A DNA stretch of 64,000 bases from assembly GCA_958295665.1 (NCBI GenBank), contig OY282559.1:264964057-265028056 (forward strand). The letters are read 5' to 3'. This stretch comes from Tipula vernalis. Its lineage: Eukaryota; Arthropoda; Insecta; Diptera; Tipulidae. Of this stretch, positions 42,650 to 54,048 are shown in pieces. How positions within the stretch are numbered: position 1 is the stretch's first letter; each line of letters starts with the position of its first letter. Made by a program: the position numbers and the translations under genes. The notes beneath the pieces are model-generated. The model ran no database searches, was not told the DNA's origin, and worked only from the letters and a program-made list of their open reading frames with translations.

Positions 42650-45610
42650 TTAGGTTAGGTTGGAGTGGCTGCTTACGCACACTTAGACCGGTGACGGTCC
42701 ATTGTGATACCACAGGATGTATCCCCTTTTACCCCTATTGGAACTATTTCGAGCTACTTATGTTGCGTAAGACGTCCCGCACTTTAATGTTTTCGAGATC
42801 CGAGAGGCAGTCCATCCTGAACTTACCTAAGTGTTTGTGCCTTCTGAGAGCCAATGCTGGACACGAGCAAAGGAAGTGGACCAACGTCTCTTCCTCCTCT
42901 TCGTCCAAGCAGCTTCTGCAGAAGTCATTAGCCTCCAGACCCAGCCTTCTTGCATGTTCTCCAAAAAGGCAGTGTCCCGTGAGTATTCCTACGACCGTTC
43001 TTAATTCACGTCTTCGTAAGGATATTAATGCCCTAGTGCGCCCCAAGTCCAGCTTTGGCCAAACTTGTCTTGCAACTCTACAGGTTAGGGTGTTAGACCA
43101 CCTTTCCCCCGCTAAGGATAGCGCCTGCTTCCCAAGTGCTTGTCTCAGCGCTGTGATAGGCCTCCCCAGACTTGTCCTTTCCGGTTGCAGCTGGAGAGTC
43201 GTACCATGCCTAGCAAGTTCATCTGCCCTGCAGTTCCCCATGACGCCCGAGTGACCTGGGACCCAGACTACCTGGATGTTGAAATGCTCACCCATCTCAT
43301 TTAGAGATGAGTGACAACTCAACGCCACCCGTGACGCCAAAGACACCGATTCTAACGACCGGATCGCCGCTTGACTGTCCACATAGATTGTGATATCGTC
43401 TGAGGATAACACATTATGCTTCAACCACGTCATGACCTCCTCAATCGCTACGACTTCAGCTTGGTACACGCTGCAGTAATCAGGGAGACGAATAGAAATA
43501 TTTACATTTAATTTGTCACAGAATACCCCAACTCCTACTTTGCCGTCTAGCTTGGAGCCATCTGTGAAGAATTGCAACGCTTCAGTTTCCGATGACGGTC
43601 TCCTTGAAGGGAAGGAGGTCCGAAATCGCTTCTCAAAGCATAGAGTAGGTTTAATGTAGTCAAGATTCGCCAGCTCATCCTTCAACGATCTGATGATAGT
43701 AGAGTGTCCTATACTAAGACACCTCCACTGAGAGACGGCTGCAAGTCGTACAGCCGTATTTGCCGCCATCTGTTTGCCAAAAATGTCGACCGGAAGAAGG
43801 TGCAACATAACCTCTAAGGCACTTGTCGGTGTCGACCTCAATGCCCCGCTAACAAGCATACAGGCCGTTCTTTGCACTCTCTCAATCTTACTTTTGTAAG
43901 TTATCTTGTCCAGAGCTGGCCACCAAACACCCACCCCGTACATGAGTACAGGTCTCACTACGGCGGTGTAGAGCCAGTGTACCAGCTCCGGCTTCAGACC
44001 CCATCTATGACCAATGGCGTTCCTACAGGAGTACAAAGCAATAGTAGCTTTGTTTATTCTCTCCAACATGTTGGGCTTCCAACTAAGCTTACTGTCCAAG
44101 ATAATGCCCAGATATCTAGCTCTATCAGTAAAAGCAAGTCTCGTGCCATTTAAGGTAGGAGGGACAACTACCGGGATTTTGTATTTCTTAGTAAAGAGTA
44201 CCAGCTCTGTCTTGGACGGGTTAATACCAAGTCCACATTTGCCAGCCCATTTCGTAACGATGGTAAGCGCATTCTGCATTACGTCTACAATCGTGCCCAG
44301 GAATTTCCCGGTAACAGCTAAAGCTACGTCATCTGCGTACGCAATAACTTCAATACCCTCTCTCTCCAATTCAAGTAGTAACCCGTTTACCACTATGTTC
44401 CAGAGAAGAGGGGACAGAACCCCCCCCTGCGGAGTTCCCCTAGTTACTCGCCTCTTTAAGGTGGAGTCCCCCAACTTCGAGCTAACAATCCTGCTTCCCA
44501 GCATATAATTGATTAACCCTATCAGAGGAACGTCCACCTCCAAAAATGACAATCCCTCCTTGATTGCCTCCGCTTTCACATTACTAAAGGCGCCTTCTAT
44601 ATCCAGGAAGGCCACCAAACAGAATTCCTTCGAATTAATCGATTTATTAATCGTAGACACCAAGGCGTGCAGAGCAGTGTCCACAGATCTACCCTTTGTG
44701 TACGCGTGCTGAGACGATGCCCACTTCCTGGTACCTATTTTATCTCTGATGTATACATCCAGCAGCCTTTCCAATGCTTTCAAAAGAAAGGATGATAGAG
44801 TTATTGGTCTTAGGTCCTTAGGATAGACATGTGAGCTTTTCCCCGCTTTCGGTATGAACACCACATTGACCTCCGTCCAGTACCTAGGAATATAGCCCTG
44901 CTTCAAACACCCTTTGAATATAGCTTCCAGGTAGGGAAGAATAATTACTGAGTTGTTTTGAAGTTCCGCTGGTATAATTTGATCCGGACCAGCCGATTTA
45001 AATGGTTTAAAACCCCTCAGTGCCCATAGGATCCGTTTTCTGGTTACGATATCCTCTGTGGTTACTGACAGTGATTCCTGATGATTGCTACGCACCAACA
45101 GGTCTTCAAAGCTCCCTGGGAAGTGTGTCTCGAAGAGAAGCTCCAGAGATTCTCCACTAGAAGCTGTCCAAGATCCGTCCGGTTTTATCAAAAAACTAGG
45201 ACTAGATGTACTTTTGGAAAGAATCTTCCTAAGGCGGGAGGTTTCGGATACCTCTTCCATATTATCACAGAAGATTCTCCAAGACCTCCTTTGTGCCTTT
45301 CTTAATTATTTCTTATAAATTCCGAGTTTCTCCTTATAGGAGTCCCAATCCTGAGCCTCCCTTGTATTTTTGGCTCTATTAAAGGCTATCCTACAAGCCT
45401 TACGATAGGTTCCCAGTTCCCTGGACCACCATACCGGTTTTTGCCTACCCCTAGGCTTAGCCAGTGGGCAGGCAGCGCGAAAGGATCGGTTGCATGCGCT
45501 AGTAACGCTAGCCACCATGTCCTCCAGCTCCCCAACAGTCGTCGGGGGCTCCATAGCCCTCGTCGGTAACATTTCCTCCAATAATTCCCCATATTTGCTC
45601 CAGTTGGTCC
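42650..45610 (-). mobile_element. LOA/R1-like non-LTR element, 5'-truncated
   Basis: A 2961-bp insertion bounded by an 11-bp duplication TTACTATTAGG (42639-42649 and 45611-45621). The minus strand ends in CCTAACCTAACCTAA (plus strand 42650-42663), a tail identical in form to arthropod TTAGG telomere repeats. Only the post-endonuclease part of ORF2 is present, as expected for a 5'-truncated copy. Confidence 0.82.
42744..45610 (-). pseudogene. LOA/R1-like ORF2: RT and RNase H
   Basis: The first block (45306-45581: PLAKPRGRQKPVWWSRELG, AFNRAKNTREAQDW) is the linker between endonuclease and RT. After a frame change, 838 uninterrupted codons from 45260 encode RT (YWTEVNVVFIPKAGK, DLRPITLSSFLLKALERLLD, VAFLDIEGAFSNV, RGTPQGGVLSPLLWNIVVN, VIAYADDVALAV), RNase H (LQFFTDGSKLDGKVGVG, IYVDSQAAIRSL, VVWVPGHSGVMGNCRADELA) and a C-terminal Cys/His motif (CRSCLDEEEEETLVHFLCSC). 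All RT and RNase H catalytic residues are present. The N-terminal endonuclease is missing, so it cannot retrotranspose alone. Confidence 0.85.
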
Positions 45611-45749
45611 TTACTATTAGGAGTCATCAGAACTTCACGTATCACCATCTACGGGTCCCCAAGGTAATAGGAGTATTAGTTTAATAAAAATACAAAGTGA
45701 CTAAAAAAAATTATTTTTAAGGAAAAAAAAAAAAAAAAAAAAAAAAAAA

Positions 45750-47140
45750 ACAATCAGGATAAATACCGGTTTCAAACACTACATTGAATAAATGTGTCAA
45801 TATTTGAGAAAAGAATGCTGAGTTACGTTTTATAACAGTATTATGAAAATTATCATACACACCGCCCTTATTATTGTCTAAATTATTAATTATATTATAT
45901 GTTTCCGTAACGGAGATTGGGCGCAAAAAAAATGAATTCGGGCTGTTATTGTGCAGATTGTATAATTCAGTGTTACCATTACTTGTAGAAGAGAGGCTGT
46001 TGCCAACATTTACAAAATGGTTATTGAATATATTTACAATACTGGGAAGGTCTTTGTATTCGACATCATTTTGTACAATGGAGTGGATATCCGCTTTAGT
46101 ATTATGCTTTAGTATTTGATCCTTCTATTGAACAAATCTAGTCTGTCCTTTAACGCAGAGTTGTTTGTGCTTTGTTTAAACCATTTGAGTGTGCGATTTT
46201 TTTCTTTTATTAGATTCCAAAGATCTAGATTCATCCAGGGACAAATACTAGCATTTTTCATTTTCACCTGTACTTATTTAGACTTCGAAAATTTACCAAC
46301 CAACTCATTATATTTTCCAAAGGTTAATTTTAGGGTTGAATCAGGGTTGTGAATGTCAAATGAGGTTGAAAATAAAAATTCATCGAAGTATTGATTCACT
46401 TTGTCATAATTTACCATTTTCTTTTCTAATTCTTTAATTATGTATTTCGGTTTAAACACGAATTTTGAAAAAATAAAACTATGATCACTGATATCAGATT
46501 CAATTGTTGAGTTAAAAACTCGTTCTATATTAAGAAAACTGCTAATAGCATGATCCAAGATATTACCACTTACTGGTCTTGTAGCAAATGTGTTAGTACA
46601 ATCATACCATGACTTAATAAGGTGGAATTGTACTCAGAAATTAGTTTTAATTTTTTATTAATCGGAATATTCAAATCTCCTACTATAATAAAGTCAGAAT
46701 TGGAATGGTTGCTACATAGAAGTTGTTCCAAGATTTCTAAAAAAATAAGTAGTATCAGAGGCAGGTGGCCTATAGATCCCACAAACATTAATTGGATTAA
46801 ACCCCGAGAGTTGAATACAAATGAACTGGAACGGCAAGGTCCCATCGTCAGTGTTTAGGATATTATAGCGAATATCTTCCCTAATGAACATCGCAATGCC
46901 CCCCCCCCCAAGAAGACCTGTCATCTCTACAAGAGAAGACGTTTGAGAAATTTTTAATATTAAATTAGAATATATTTGAGCTTTTAATAAATGTTTCGGT
47001 TATAACTATCAAATGAATCTCAGTATGTAAATGTAAACTAACAATGAAATTTAGTAAATCGTCAACTTACTTAGTTCATTCATGCCCCAAATATTAAATT
47101 GAAGTACACACAGGCTTTTGGCAGAAAGATTCATATCAAC
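45750..47140 (-). pseudogene. CR1-like element 1: endonuclease and start of RT
   Basis: The minus-strand reading begins about LCVLQFNIWGMNELSKL (47120). It passes VITETFIKSSNIF, SGLLGGGGIAMFIREDI, NVCGIYRPPA, IIVGDLNIPINKK, NILDHAISSFL and ESDISDHSFIFSKF (the SDH motif of the apurinic-type endonuclease), then the linker (KKMVNYDKVNQYFDEF) and TYNIINNLDNNKGGVYDNFH...LFNVVFETGIYPDC. Six or more frame changes occur. The last residue is followed by the A run of the nested insert. Confidence 0.75.
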
Positions 47141-47519
47141 ATGATCCAATGAGAAATCATCAATATTTGAAAAATAATTGTTAAAACATTTTGCTTTTAA
47201 AGATTTAAAAGTCATTCAATAAAAACTGATTAGAAAATCTAAAACGATACGAGTATATAAGAAAGAAAACTTTAAAGGTAAGTAAAAAAAATTTTGAATA
47301 CAAAAATATGAAAAGCTGAACGTGGATGTAATATAAAGTGTGGATAAAAAAAATCAAAAAAATCCATGCATTAAAACTAAAAATATCGATAAAAGACTGA
47401 AGGACAGAAACAATGAATCACGATAGTGTAATATTACCTTTAAAATACAGAATGTTGATACCAACATATAGTGCAAATGTAGTTGTGTGATGTAATTGTG
47501 ATGATGCTTTATTAATTGT

Positions 47520-48385
47520 AGATGTGTATTAAACCGTTTCCTGTGTAACGACGGAAGCCGCAGCCCGTGGTGATTTTGGTGTCCTAATACTAGATGAATC
47601 GTATGGATGATGAAATTTATCAAATTGATCAATATGATTAAATGAATCAATTTGATAAATCCTTGAATCAGCTTTTTCCCGTAGGTAAATAATATGGTTT
47701 TTACACCATAGATATTTGAGATTAAGTTTATTTTTAATAATTTTAGCTGCATTATATAATCGTGACTGGAATTTCGTAAGATGGTGTAATAAAAATATCC
47801 TCTGATTCTAAAGTGCTGTGGAATAGTCAGTTACCACCTCGTGAAAGAATATTGTTTTCCTTTTCCGAAACGAATTCAGTAACATATGTTTAAGTTCAGT
47901 AACATATGTTGATAGGACGATCTAATAGAGCTTCCATGGTGTTGATTTGTTCGACCTGTGCTTCGGCTTTTTGTTCAAGAAGCTCAAGTCTCTGGTTAGA
48001 ACGTTGGGCATCCTTAGACAGTTCAGCTACGGCGAGTTTCATATCATCCAGTGAGTGGCACAAGAAATTTACCGAATTTTTTAATGAGTCCAGTTGACTT
48101 TGTATGCCTTTCAGTATAGTTACTACATCCGCTAAATTAGGTACTGTAATATCACCGAGAACATCATTTGTGTTTACTGGTACCGTATCATCAATAATGG
48201 ATGTGTTCGAGGTTAACGACAATCGGGACAAAGCCATGTTGTTGATCCAGCTTTAAGGTCCTTAAGAACCTCGTCTGTTATATCAGCACACTTAACATGA
48301 AAAACACTTGTACAAGTTCCACATTTAACTCCAGGGCGACTTTTAATAATGCCCTTGAGACACTTTTCACAATTTCCAGCCATTT
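47520..48385 (-). pseudogene. CR1-like element 1: ORF1 with PHD finger, coiled coil and FP-type C-terminus
   Basis: Start MAGNCEKCLKGIIKSRPG near 48383. Cys/His positions (CEKC...CGTC...HVKC...WLCPDC) form a PHD-type C4HC3 finger. After a frame change the reading has 100 codons of coiled coil (VTILKGIQSQLDSLKNSVN, AELSKDAQRSNQRLELLEQK). After further shifts, AAKIIKNKLNLKYLWCKN and IYLREKADSRIYQI resemble the C-terminal domain shared with FP-like ORF1 proteins. Such three-part ORF1 proteins are known in CR1-group elements and bind the element RNA. Confidence 0.7.
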
Positions 48386-48400
48386 TGGCGCTGAAAAATA

Positions 48401-49981
48401 TATCAACTTGGCACAGTAATTAAAGTTTTTTAAGTTTATACTAATTAAAAACAAGAACAAACAGTTAGGCAGAAATAAATCGATACACCGTAAACAACAA
48501 CGAAAAAAAATGAATTGAAATGTTTAGTTATTCCATTTAGTACAGTAAAACATTGAGCTATTAGTTTAACTTATTCTATCACACGCTAGGTGTCACCGTC
48601 ACAATATGTGCCACTAGTCCCCACTATTGCTTCTAATAATTCGTCTTCAACTAAAAGTAGGGATAATAATCTCCGCTGAGCTGTTGAAATTTGCTGTTTG
48701 TCATCTTTGAAAATCATGAATATCTTTCTGCTTGTATGTCGATTGAAATTTTTTTTTAAACATTTTGGCGATTTCTTAAGAGGAAGATGATTTAGATTCT
48801 CATATATGTGCATTGTTTTGCGATGTGCTTTAACCTCACGTTTGGTAGCAAAGAATTAAAACCAACCTACACATTATTACTCAAACCAAACCAAACTTGG
48901 TTGCATTTTTAATAACAGTACTTAAAAATAAAGCTTAATACTGACACATCATCCCTTACATTAACCAACACATGGGAAAAAAGGTTAACACTCAAGAGAA
49001 CAATAATTTGACGTTAATGAATTTGAAATATCTTTTCCATCTTTTTATGCCTACAACTAATGCCCAAAATTCTTAAATTATCAAATATAACGATGCCACA
49101 TTTTTCACATCATTGACAAACCGAAGATATGATTAGTACTCGTATGTGCCTAACAAAAAAAAAAAAAAAAAAATGCGAAAACCACAAAATTTATCCTATT
49201 TCATATGAAAGCACAAAAGTTCAAACCCAATTTATCTTTACTAAAAAAAATTTGGTAAAAGCAGCAGACGTTAATTAATCTTAATTTTTTGTTTGCATCA
49301 TTTCAGTGCAAAAAAAAAAATCCTGAAAAACCTTAAATTTTTTAAGATAAAACTGCGATAACAAATCATATAGAGGTACCACATAAATTATGACTTTGAA
49401 TGGATAATAAATCCATAATATATTATACATAAATTAGGATCTCATATAATAAATATGTATAGTTGTTGTTGTATTTATAACACCCTCATAATATGATGTA
49501 TGTACAATCATCAAAATCTCATATAACACACAGTACGTTTACACTCCAAATTTGCTTCTACTCCAAGCCATAGTATGTAAAGTATGATGAAAGAAAATTA
49601 TTTTCACAGGTTTTTATGGATATTACCATATGTGTATGTATCGTATATGTACCATCGGCAAGCATTTTCATTATGACGAAAATGAGGGTAAATACGTAAA
49701 AAATTCCATTAAAAATTATATTTTGTGGAATAATGATATAGGTATGTAAACAAGTAGATACCTAAGTTACGAGAATGACATACAATTAAAATAGACACGT
49801 AATATCCTTTACAGGCACATAGTAGTAACCTAAATTTAAATAGGTACGTTACGTACATGACGCGAATGTTGAGATAAAATAAACCGAAGCGGTATACAAT
49901 AGGGGAAAATGTGAAACTACCAGGCATAATTAAAAATTGGTCATGTGATACAAGATCTTTATAAACATAATTACATAATAT
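48401..49981. other. AT-rich stretch between CR1-like element 1 and the DUF7869 element
   Basis: A 75-codon minus-strand frame at 48586-48813 (LLSLLLVEDELLEAIVG) is unassigned. A run of about 22 A is at 49148-49171. No other feature seen. Confidence 0.45.
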
Positions 49982-50160
49982 GAGGGCTCATAGCTGAACT
50001 GAACCAAGTCAAGAAACCTAGATTACGAGATATAAAGATAAGAAGTTCGTGGCATATTTTTAGTCTACAAAATAAATTTTTTTATTTATAAGTACATCAT
50101 TTGGTAGGTTAGCAATGTAATTAAATCAGTGCAAAAAAATTTTTGGTGAAAGACTTATGG

Positions 50161-52430
50161 TTAGTGTGGAATCACAATTTTATCATAAGCTTCATCATTA
50201 TCCAGTAATGGTGCCTGTTGTCTAGTCAATACTGAATTTGGCACTGGCAAATTTTTATAAAAGCTATGGTAAACTGGGGATATGTACTTGAGCAAATCCA
50301 TCATGTCCCTGTTTTTTCTATATAGTTACTGGACAACGCATTGGATATAGCTCAATCTGTCCCAACATCTGAAGTGACTTAACAGATTTTCCTGCCTTGC
50401 CTTTCCTCAAATTAATTTCACAAAATTCAACTTCACCACTGAGCGTTTCTTTAAATTTTATGGAAAGTGTTGACTTTCGCTCAAACCGGAGCCACTTAAT
50501 GTTAAGCCATGAAAATTGATGACCATCAACAAACTTTTTTCTGTTGGTAATGTTCTCTTCCAGAATTTTTGTCGATACAAAATCACTTCTCTGCATTTGT
50601 ATCACTGTATAAGTTGGCGGTTTTATTTTCGATTTCTTTACGATTTCCATCCATTCATCTGGGGAGTAAATAAACTGAGGTTTTTTGCTCCGATTTTCAA
50701 TAACACCAAAATCGGCATCGTTTGGTAAAAATGAGTGCCCAGAGGCCATAAATGTAATATCAATAATATCGGCATTTGTAGCAGTTGAGCCTATAAATTT
50801 TAGGAGTGTAAAAGGCTGAGCTTTATGTTTCTATTTTGCCCTCCACAGGAATCGCTGTACATTGTTATATGCTTACAATCAGGTGGTACATTGGCTTTTA
50901 AATGCTTAATAATGCAAGCTGCGATTTAATGAGATCCCCTACCCCCTTTGGTTTCATCCCACATGTACATAAAAGCTGTTTTGGTATTGATTACATGTAT
51001 GCCAAAATTATAAATATACATACTGCGTTTGAAATATGCCACCAATATTGAAAGTTTTGGAAATGGTAACGCTTTTTGCAGATCGAAAGTACAAACGTAA
51101 TGCTCATTTGACACGACTTCATTTTTAAGTGAGTTTCTGGCTTGTTGTGCTTTTCTTAAGTGCAGCTCTTGTTGTGCCACCAGTGCTGACGATTCATCAC
51201 AAAACTTAATTTTCATAGTCAGCTCATCGCATATTCTGCAGGTATCTTTATTAGCTGGTTTAAAATGCAAATTAAATTTGGTGCTGAATACATTGTAGTA
51301 AAATTTTTGTTTAACCGGAGTAATCTTTTCGGAAATGCACTTTTCAACATACATGTCATACATTATACGAATGTTTAATTCTGGGTTTAAATATTTTCGT
51401 TGAGGATTATCTTTACTAGTATAATGGCTCTGCCAGGTTGGAAAAGATTTGATATGCGAAATGACAACAGAGTCATCGATTTTATTATTTTTAGGATTGC
51501 GTCCTCGGCCGTCAACAACTGCAAATACTTCTTGTTGTACCAAGCACCGATAAACTCTACCCCAAGAAATTTGCTGAGCTTTCAGAAAAAATGTCTTACA
51601 TACCTTAACATTCTTTCCTTGCGCTAGCATTGAATATTCAAAAGTATTATTTTTATGACCTCGAGTGCCATCGCGAGTACGGGCTACTTTGGTTCTATTT
51701 GATTTTATTAGCCCGTCTCCAAAATGATGTAAAAAATAATTCTCTGTCGTACTCACTAATCTGTTCACCACATTTTTTACTACACCCGCAATCAAGATCA
51801 CTGATAAAGATTTTTGCTACAATTTTAAGACCTTTTTGCGTAATGTATTCCGTTCCACTATTACGATTGAGCTTAAATACATTTTTTTTCCAACGTAATG
51901 TGCTTCTTAACCTTTTTCTTCCACATTTTTGTACACAGGAATCATCAGGTACTGCAGAACCAGCTCTTATGAAAAAAGGGTCATCAAATCGGTCGGGTAA
52001 AGATATTACTGTCGCAGTTTCATCTGTTGGTGAATTCATAAAATCTTTTGTGCAATAAAATAAGTAATTATGTGGCTTTGACGAACTTTTTCAATTTAAA
52101 CCGAAATAATAAGGGAATTCCGTTAAATTTTACAATCAGTATTGCTTTTACTGTACTATATTATTTTTAATCTTAATTAAAAATTTGCTAAATTACCTAT
52201 GTTATACACAACCTATTGATAAAGAAAATTTGGGGAATTCCCTTATTATGTCGGTTCAAATTGAAAACGTTTGTCAATGCAATGTAATTACCTATTTTAT
52301 TGCAAACCACTGTATATCAATGTTACTTACCTGTTAATTTCGGAACATCCTCACTATCTGAAGATTCCGAAATCGGCACATACTTTTCATATTCATCTGC
52401 AGACAAATCCAAATCACTTTCACTATCCAT
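50161..52430 (-). pseudogene. DUF7869-type transposase-like gene, two exons, damaged
   Basis: Exon 1 (52430-52331) encodes an acidic start, MDSESDLDLSADEYEKYV. Its GTAAGT donor joins in phase to exon 2 at 52044 (DFMNSPTDE). Exon 2 has a Cys-rich patch (CVQKCGRKR... CGCSKKCGEQIS), VKVCKTFFLKAQQIS, CRICDELTMKIKF, FDLQKALPFPKLS and FMYMWDETKGGRG. These are followed by MYSDSCGGQNRN, FMASGHSFLPNDADFGVIE and a C-terminus DLLKYISPVYHSFYKNL to TAA at 50161. The Asp in FDLQ, the Asp-Glu in MWDE and the Asp in YSDS are candidate catalytic residues (inference). Lesions: frameshift near 51710, TAA near 50927 where relatives have GAA/GAG, frameshift near 50790 and a stop/shift near 50320. Confidence 0.72.
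52051..52314. mobile_element. inverted-repeat element filling the intron of the DUF7869-type gene
   Basis: TGCAATAAAATAAGTAATTA...CAATTTAAACCG...GGGAATTCC (52051-52121) pairs with its complement at 52233-52314 over about 70 bp at roughly 85 percent by eye. The inferred intron is 52045-52330, so the element makes up almost the whole intron. Its left edge lies 6 bp from the acceptor. Confidence 0.7.
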
Positions 52431-52687
52431 AATAATAAAACACGTCTATTCATGAGAAAAAAAACTATTAACAAGGAATAAAACGTGACTTGGTTCATTT
52501 TCACTCTAAACAAATTGCAAAAGTAACGGTGATGACTTGATTTTTTACGATTATCTCCCGAACTAAAAATCGGATTACTTAGTTTTATACAGCACTGAAA
52601 AATTTCGAAAAATTTCGATTGTAAAAGTACCGATTATGGAAAAAAGAAAAAGTGACTTGGTTCACTTCAGCTTTGAGCCCTCCATAT

Positions 52688-53734
52688 TTTACTGTGTTAG
52701 GCATTTTTTTAGATAATTTCAATACCTATTAATTTACTTACCTCGACCTGTTAATTTACTGTAGTATATTCTATTATCGTGATAATCTTTAAAGTATTTG
52801 ATGAATTTTGTAATCGATTCATATATTTATTACGTATACATCTCATAACGTATTGCTTGTGCGCAAACTTCGATTCGACCACTGGATTTTGCAAGTAAAA
52901 AACGATTTTATTGTTAATACCAATCATTCTACTTCAATTATCACTCTTGCACTCTTGATTAAAGTAAGTGGTGTCAACGCTTTAAATAGGTCGCAATTAC
53001 TTTCTGTTATGCATCGTTACTTCAAATTGACGTGTTTAATCAAAATCGATCGCAATATGTCCAGTCGTTTTTCATGTTTCTAACTTGTTTTGAGTTGTAC
53101 TCTCTCTCTTTGTTTTCCCACTAACTAAATACGTCCTTTTCATTACTACTTCTTACTTATTTATCTAATCTCATTCATTCTGCAAATGCTACTCAGCCAT
53201 GTTGCTTGTCGACATCGACCGTTATTCATCTTTATCCATTACTCTCTTACAACAGCTGCCCCTCTCTATCAACACCAGAAAGCTAAGTGGTTAATTTCCG
53301 TCTTCGTTTCGGTTTTCTCCTCGTCGTCATTCTGTTCTTCCTCATTGGTACGTGCGGGAGTAAGTGCACGTCACGGCTTCATATAGTGTGTACCCGAAAA
53401 CGTATTTCGGAGTCTTTTATTTGTTCCAATTATTTTCGAAGTAATATCATTCGCTCAAGCCAACTTTAATAACTCTATATCGCTCAATGAAATTCGGCAT
53501 AATTTTCCTGCCCAAAATGATGTTCGTGAGATTAATACCGCCTATGTTGTATGTGCTGCTCTGATCAAAAATCAGTAAGGCTATTCCATTTAGATCGTGA
53601 GGGCTTATTCAAACGAGTAGTAAGTAGGTTGGCGGCACCCTAACAGAAATCTATGTAAAAGTTCGCGGCAAGATCTTTAATAGTTTATGAGATACGCTTG
53701 TTTTTCATCTGAAAAAGTGCGTTTTTCGAATTTT
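52688..53734. other. unassigned stretch
   Basis: 53100-53470 is pyrimidine-rich and less AT-rich, like a UTR or LTR, but no repeat partner was found. Confidence 0.4.
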
Positions 53735-53870
53735 GGTAAAGGCTTTTAGTGAAGATGCACTGTCAGAGCGAGTGTTTTTGATTGGTATAAGTTATACAAA
53801 GAATGAACGTCCTTGTGTCCTTCAACGTCTACCGATGAACAAGTCATTTGGCGCTCAAAAATCGTCGATT
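53735..53870 (+). pseudogene. mariner-like transposase, N-terminal fragment
   Basis: In mixed frames: KAFSEDALSERVF, FDWYKLYKE and STSTDEQVIWRSKIVD. This corresponds to the helix-turn-helix region of mariner transposases (usual text EDALSKSRVFEWYKRFKEG...STSTDE). Heavily damaged. A mariner C-terminal fragment on the same strand lies at 60215-60530, on the far side of CR1-like element 2. Confidence 0.6.
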
Positions 53871-54048
53871 GACATGCTTTATTCAATGTATAAACCGTGG
53901 CTTTTGTACATCACACATATTTACGACAGCAAAAAAATAACTTAAAATTAACAATAAATATTTCAATATCAATATAACAATAATTAGCAAATATACAACA
54001 ACGGACATATATACATAATTAATTACAATATGTACAAGAACTTTGATA

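Larger units (their letters stand above)
42306..45752. mobile_element. composite insert in the RT of CR1-like element 1
   Basis: Everything between the two halves of the interrupted RT. It contains a LOA/R1-like element (42650-45610). The remaining outer parts are 42306-42638 and 45622-45752. The outer left edge is (ATTT)n-rich and the outer right edge is a run of about 29 A. AAACA next to both edges may be a 5-bp duplication, though the A run makes this uncertain. The outer element's family is unknown. Confidence 0.55.
41223..48400 (-). mobile_element. CR1-like non-LTR element 1, split by a nested insert
   Basis: ORF1 (47520-48385), endonuclease (46274-47140), RT start (45750-45926) and RT main part (41223-42305) follow in order on the minus strand. 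The RT is interrupted between reading FETGIYPDC (ending about 45753) and LKIAKVTPIFKSGD (from about 42305). These are adjacent in this type of RT, so the roughly 3.4 kb between them is an insertion. The ORF1 with PHD finger suggests the CR1/L2 group. Inactive. Confidence 0.75.
49982..52683 (-). mobile_element. DUF7869-type DNA transposon, complete ends
   Basis: 2702 bp. Ends G-AGGGCTCATAGCTGAAC... (left) and, read inward from the right, GGAGGGCTCAAAGCTGAAG...; about 28 of 31 columns match over the 30-bp TIR. ATAT flanks both sides (49978-49981 and 52684-52687), a 4-bp palindromic duplication. The motif GTGACTTGGTTCA from the right TIR is repeated internally at 52486. It encodes one gene on the minus strand with a YSDSCGGQNRN motif. 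A 4-bp duplication would fit the Sola superfamily, but the assignment is tentative. Confidence 0.78.

Noticed and set aside
42640..42670. interstitial telomere repeat
   Set aside because: Only three units, positioned exactly at the 3' end of a LOA/R1-like element with a target duplication, so better explained as its tail.
43872..44712. plus-strand open frames of up to 164 codons
   Set aside because: Antisense shadows of the long LOA/R1-like ORF2 on the minus strand.
47354..47752. 132-codon minus-strand frame rich in His, Ile and Leu
   Set aside because: The recognisable ORF1 C-terminus (LNLKYLWCKN, REKADSRIYQI) is read in a different frame over the same bases.
53100..53470. LTR or host UTR
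   Set aside because: Composition differs from the surroundings, but no direct repeat, PBS or frame supports either reading.
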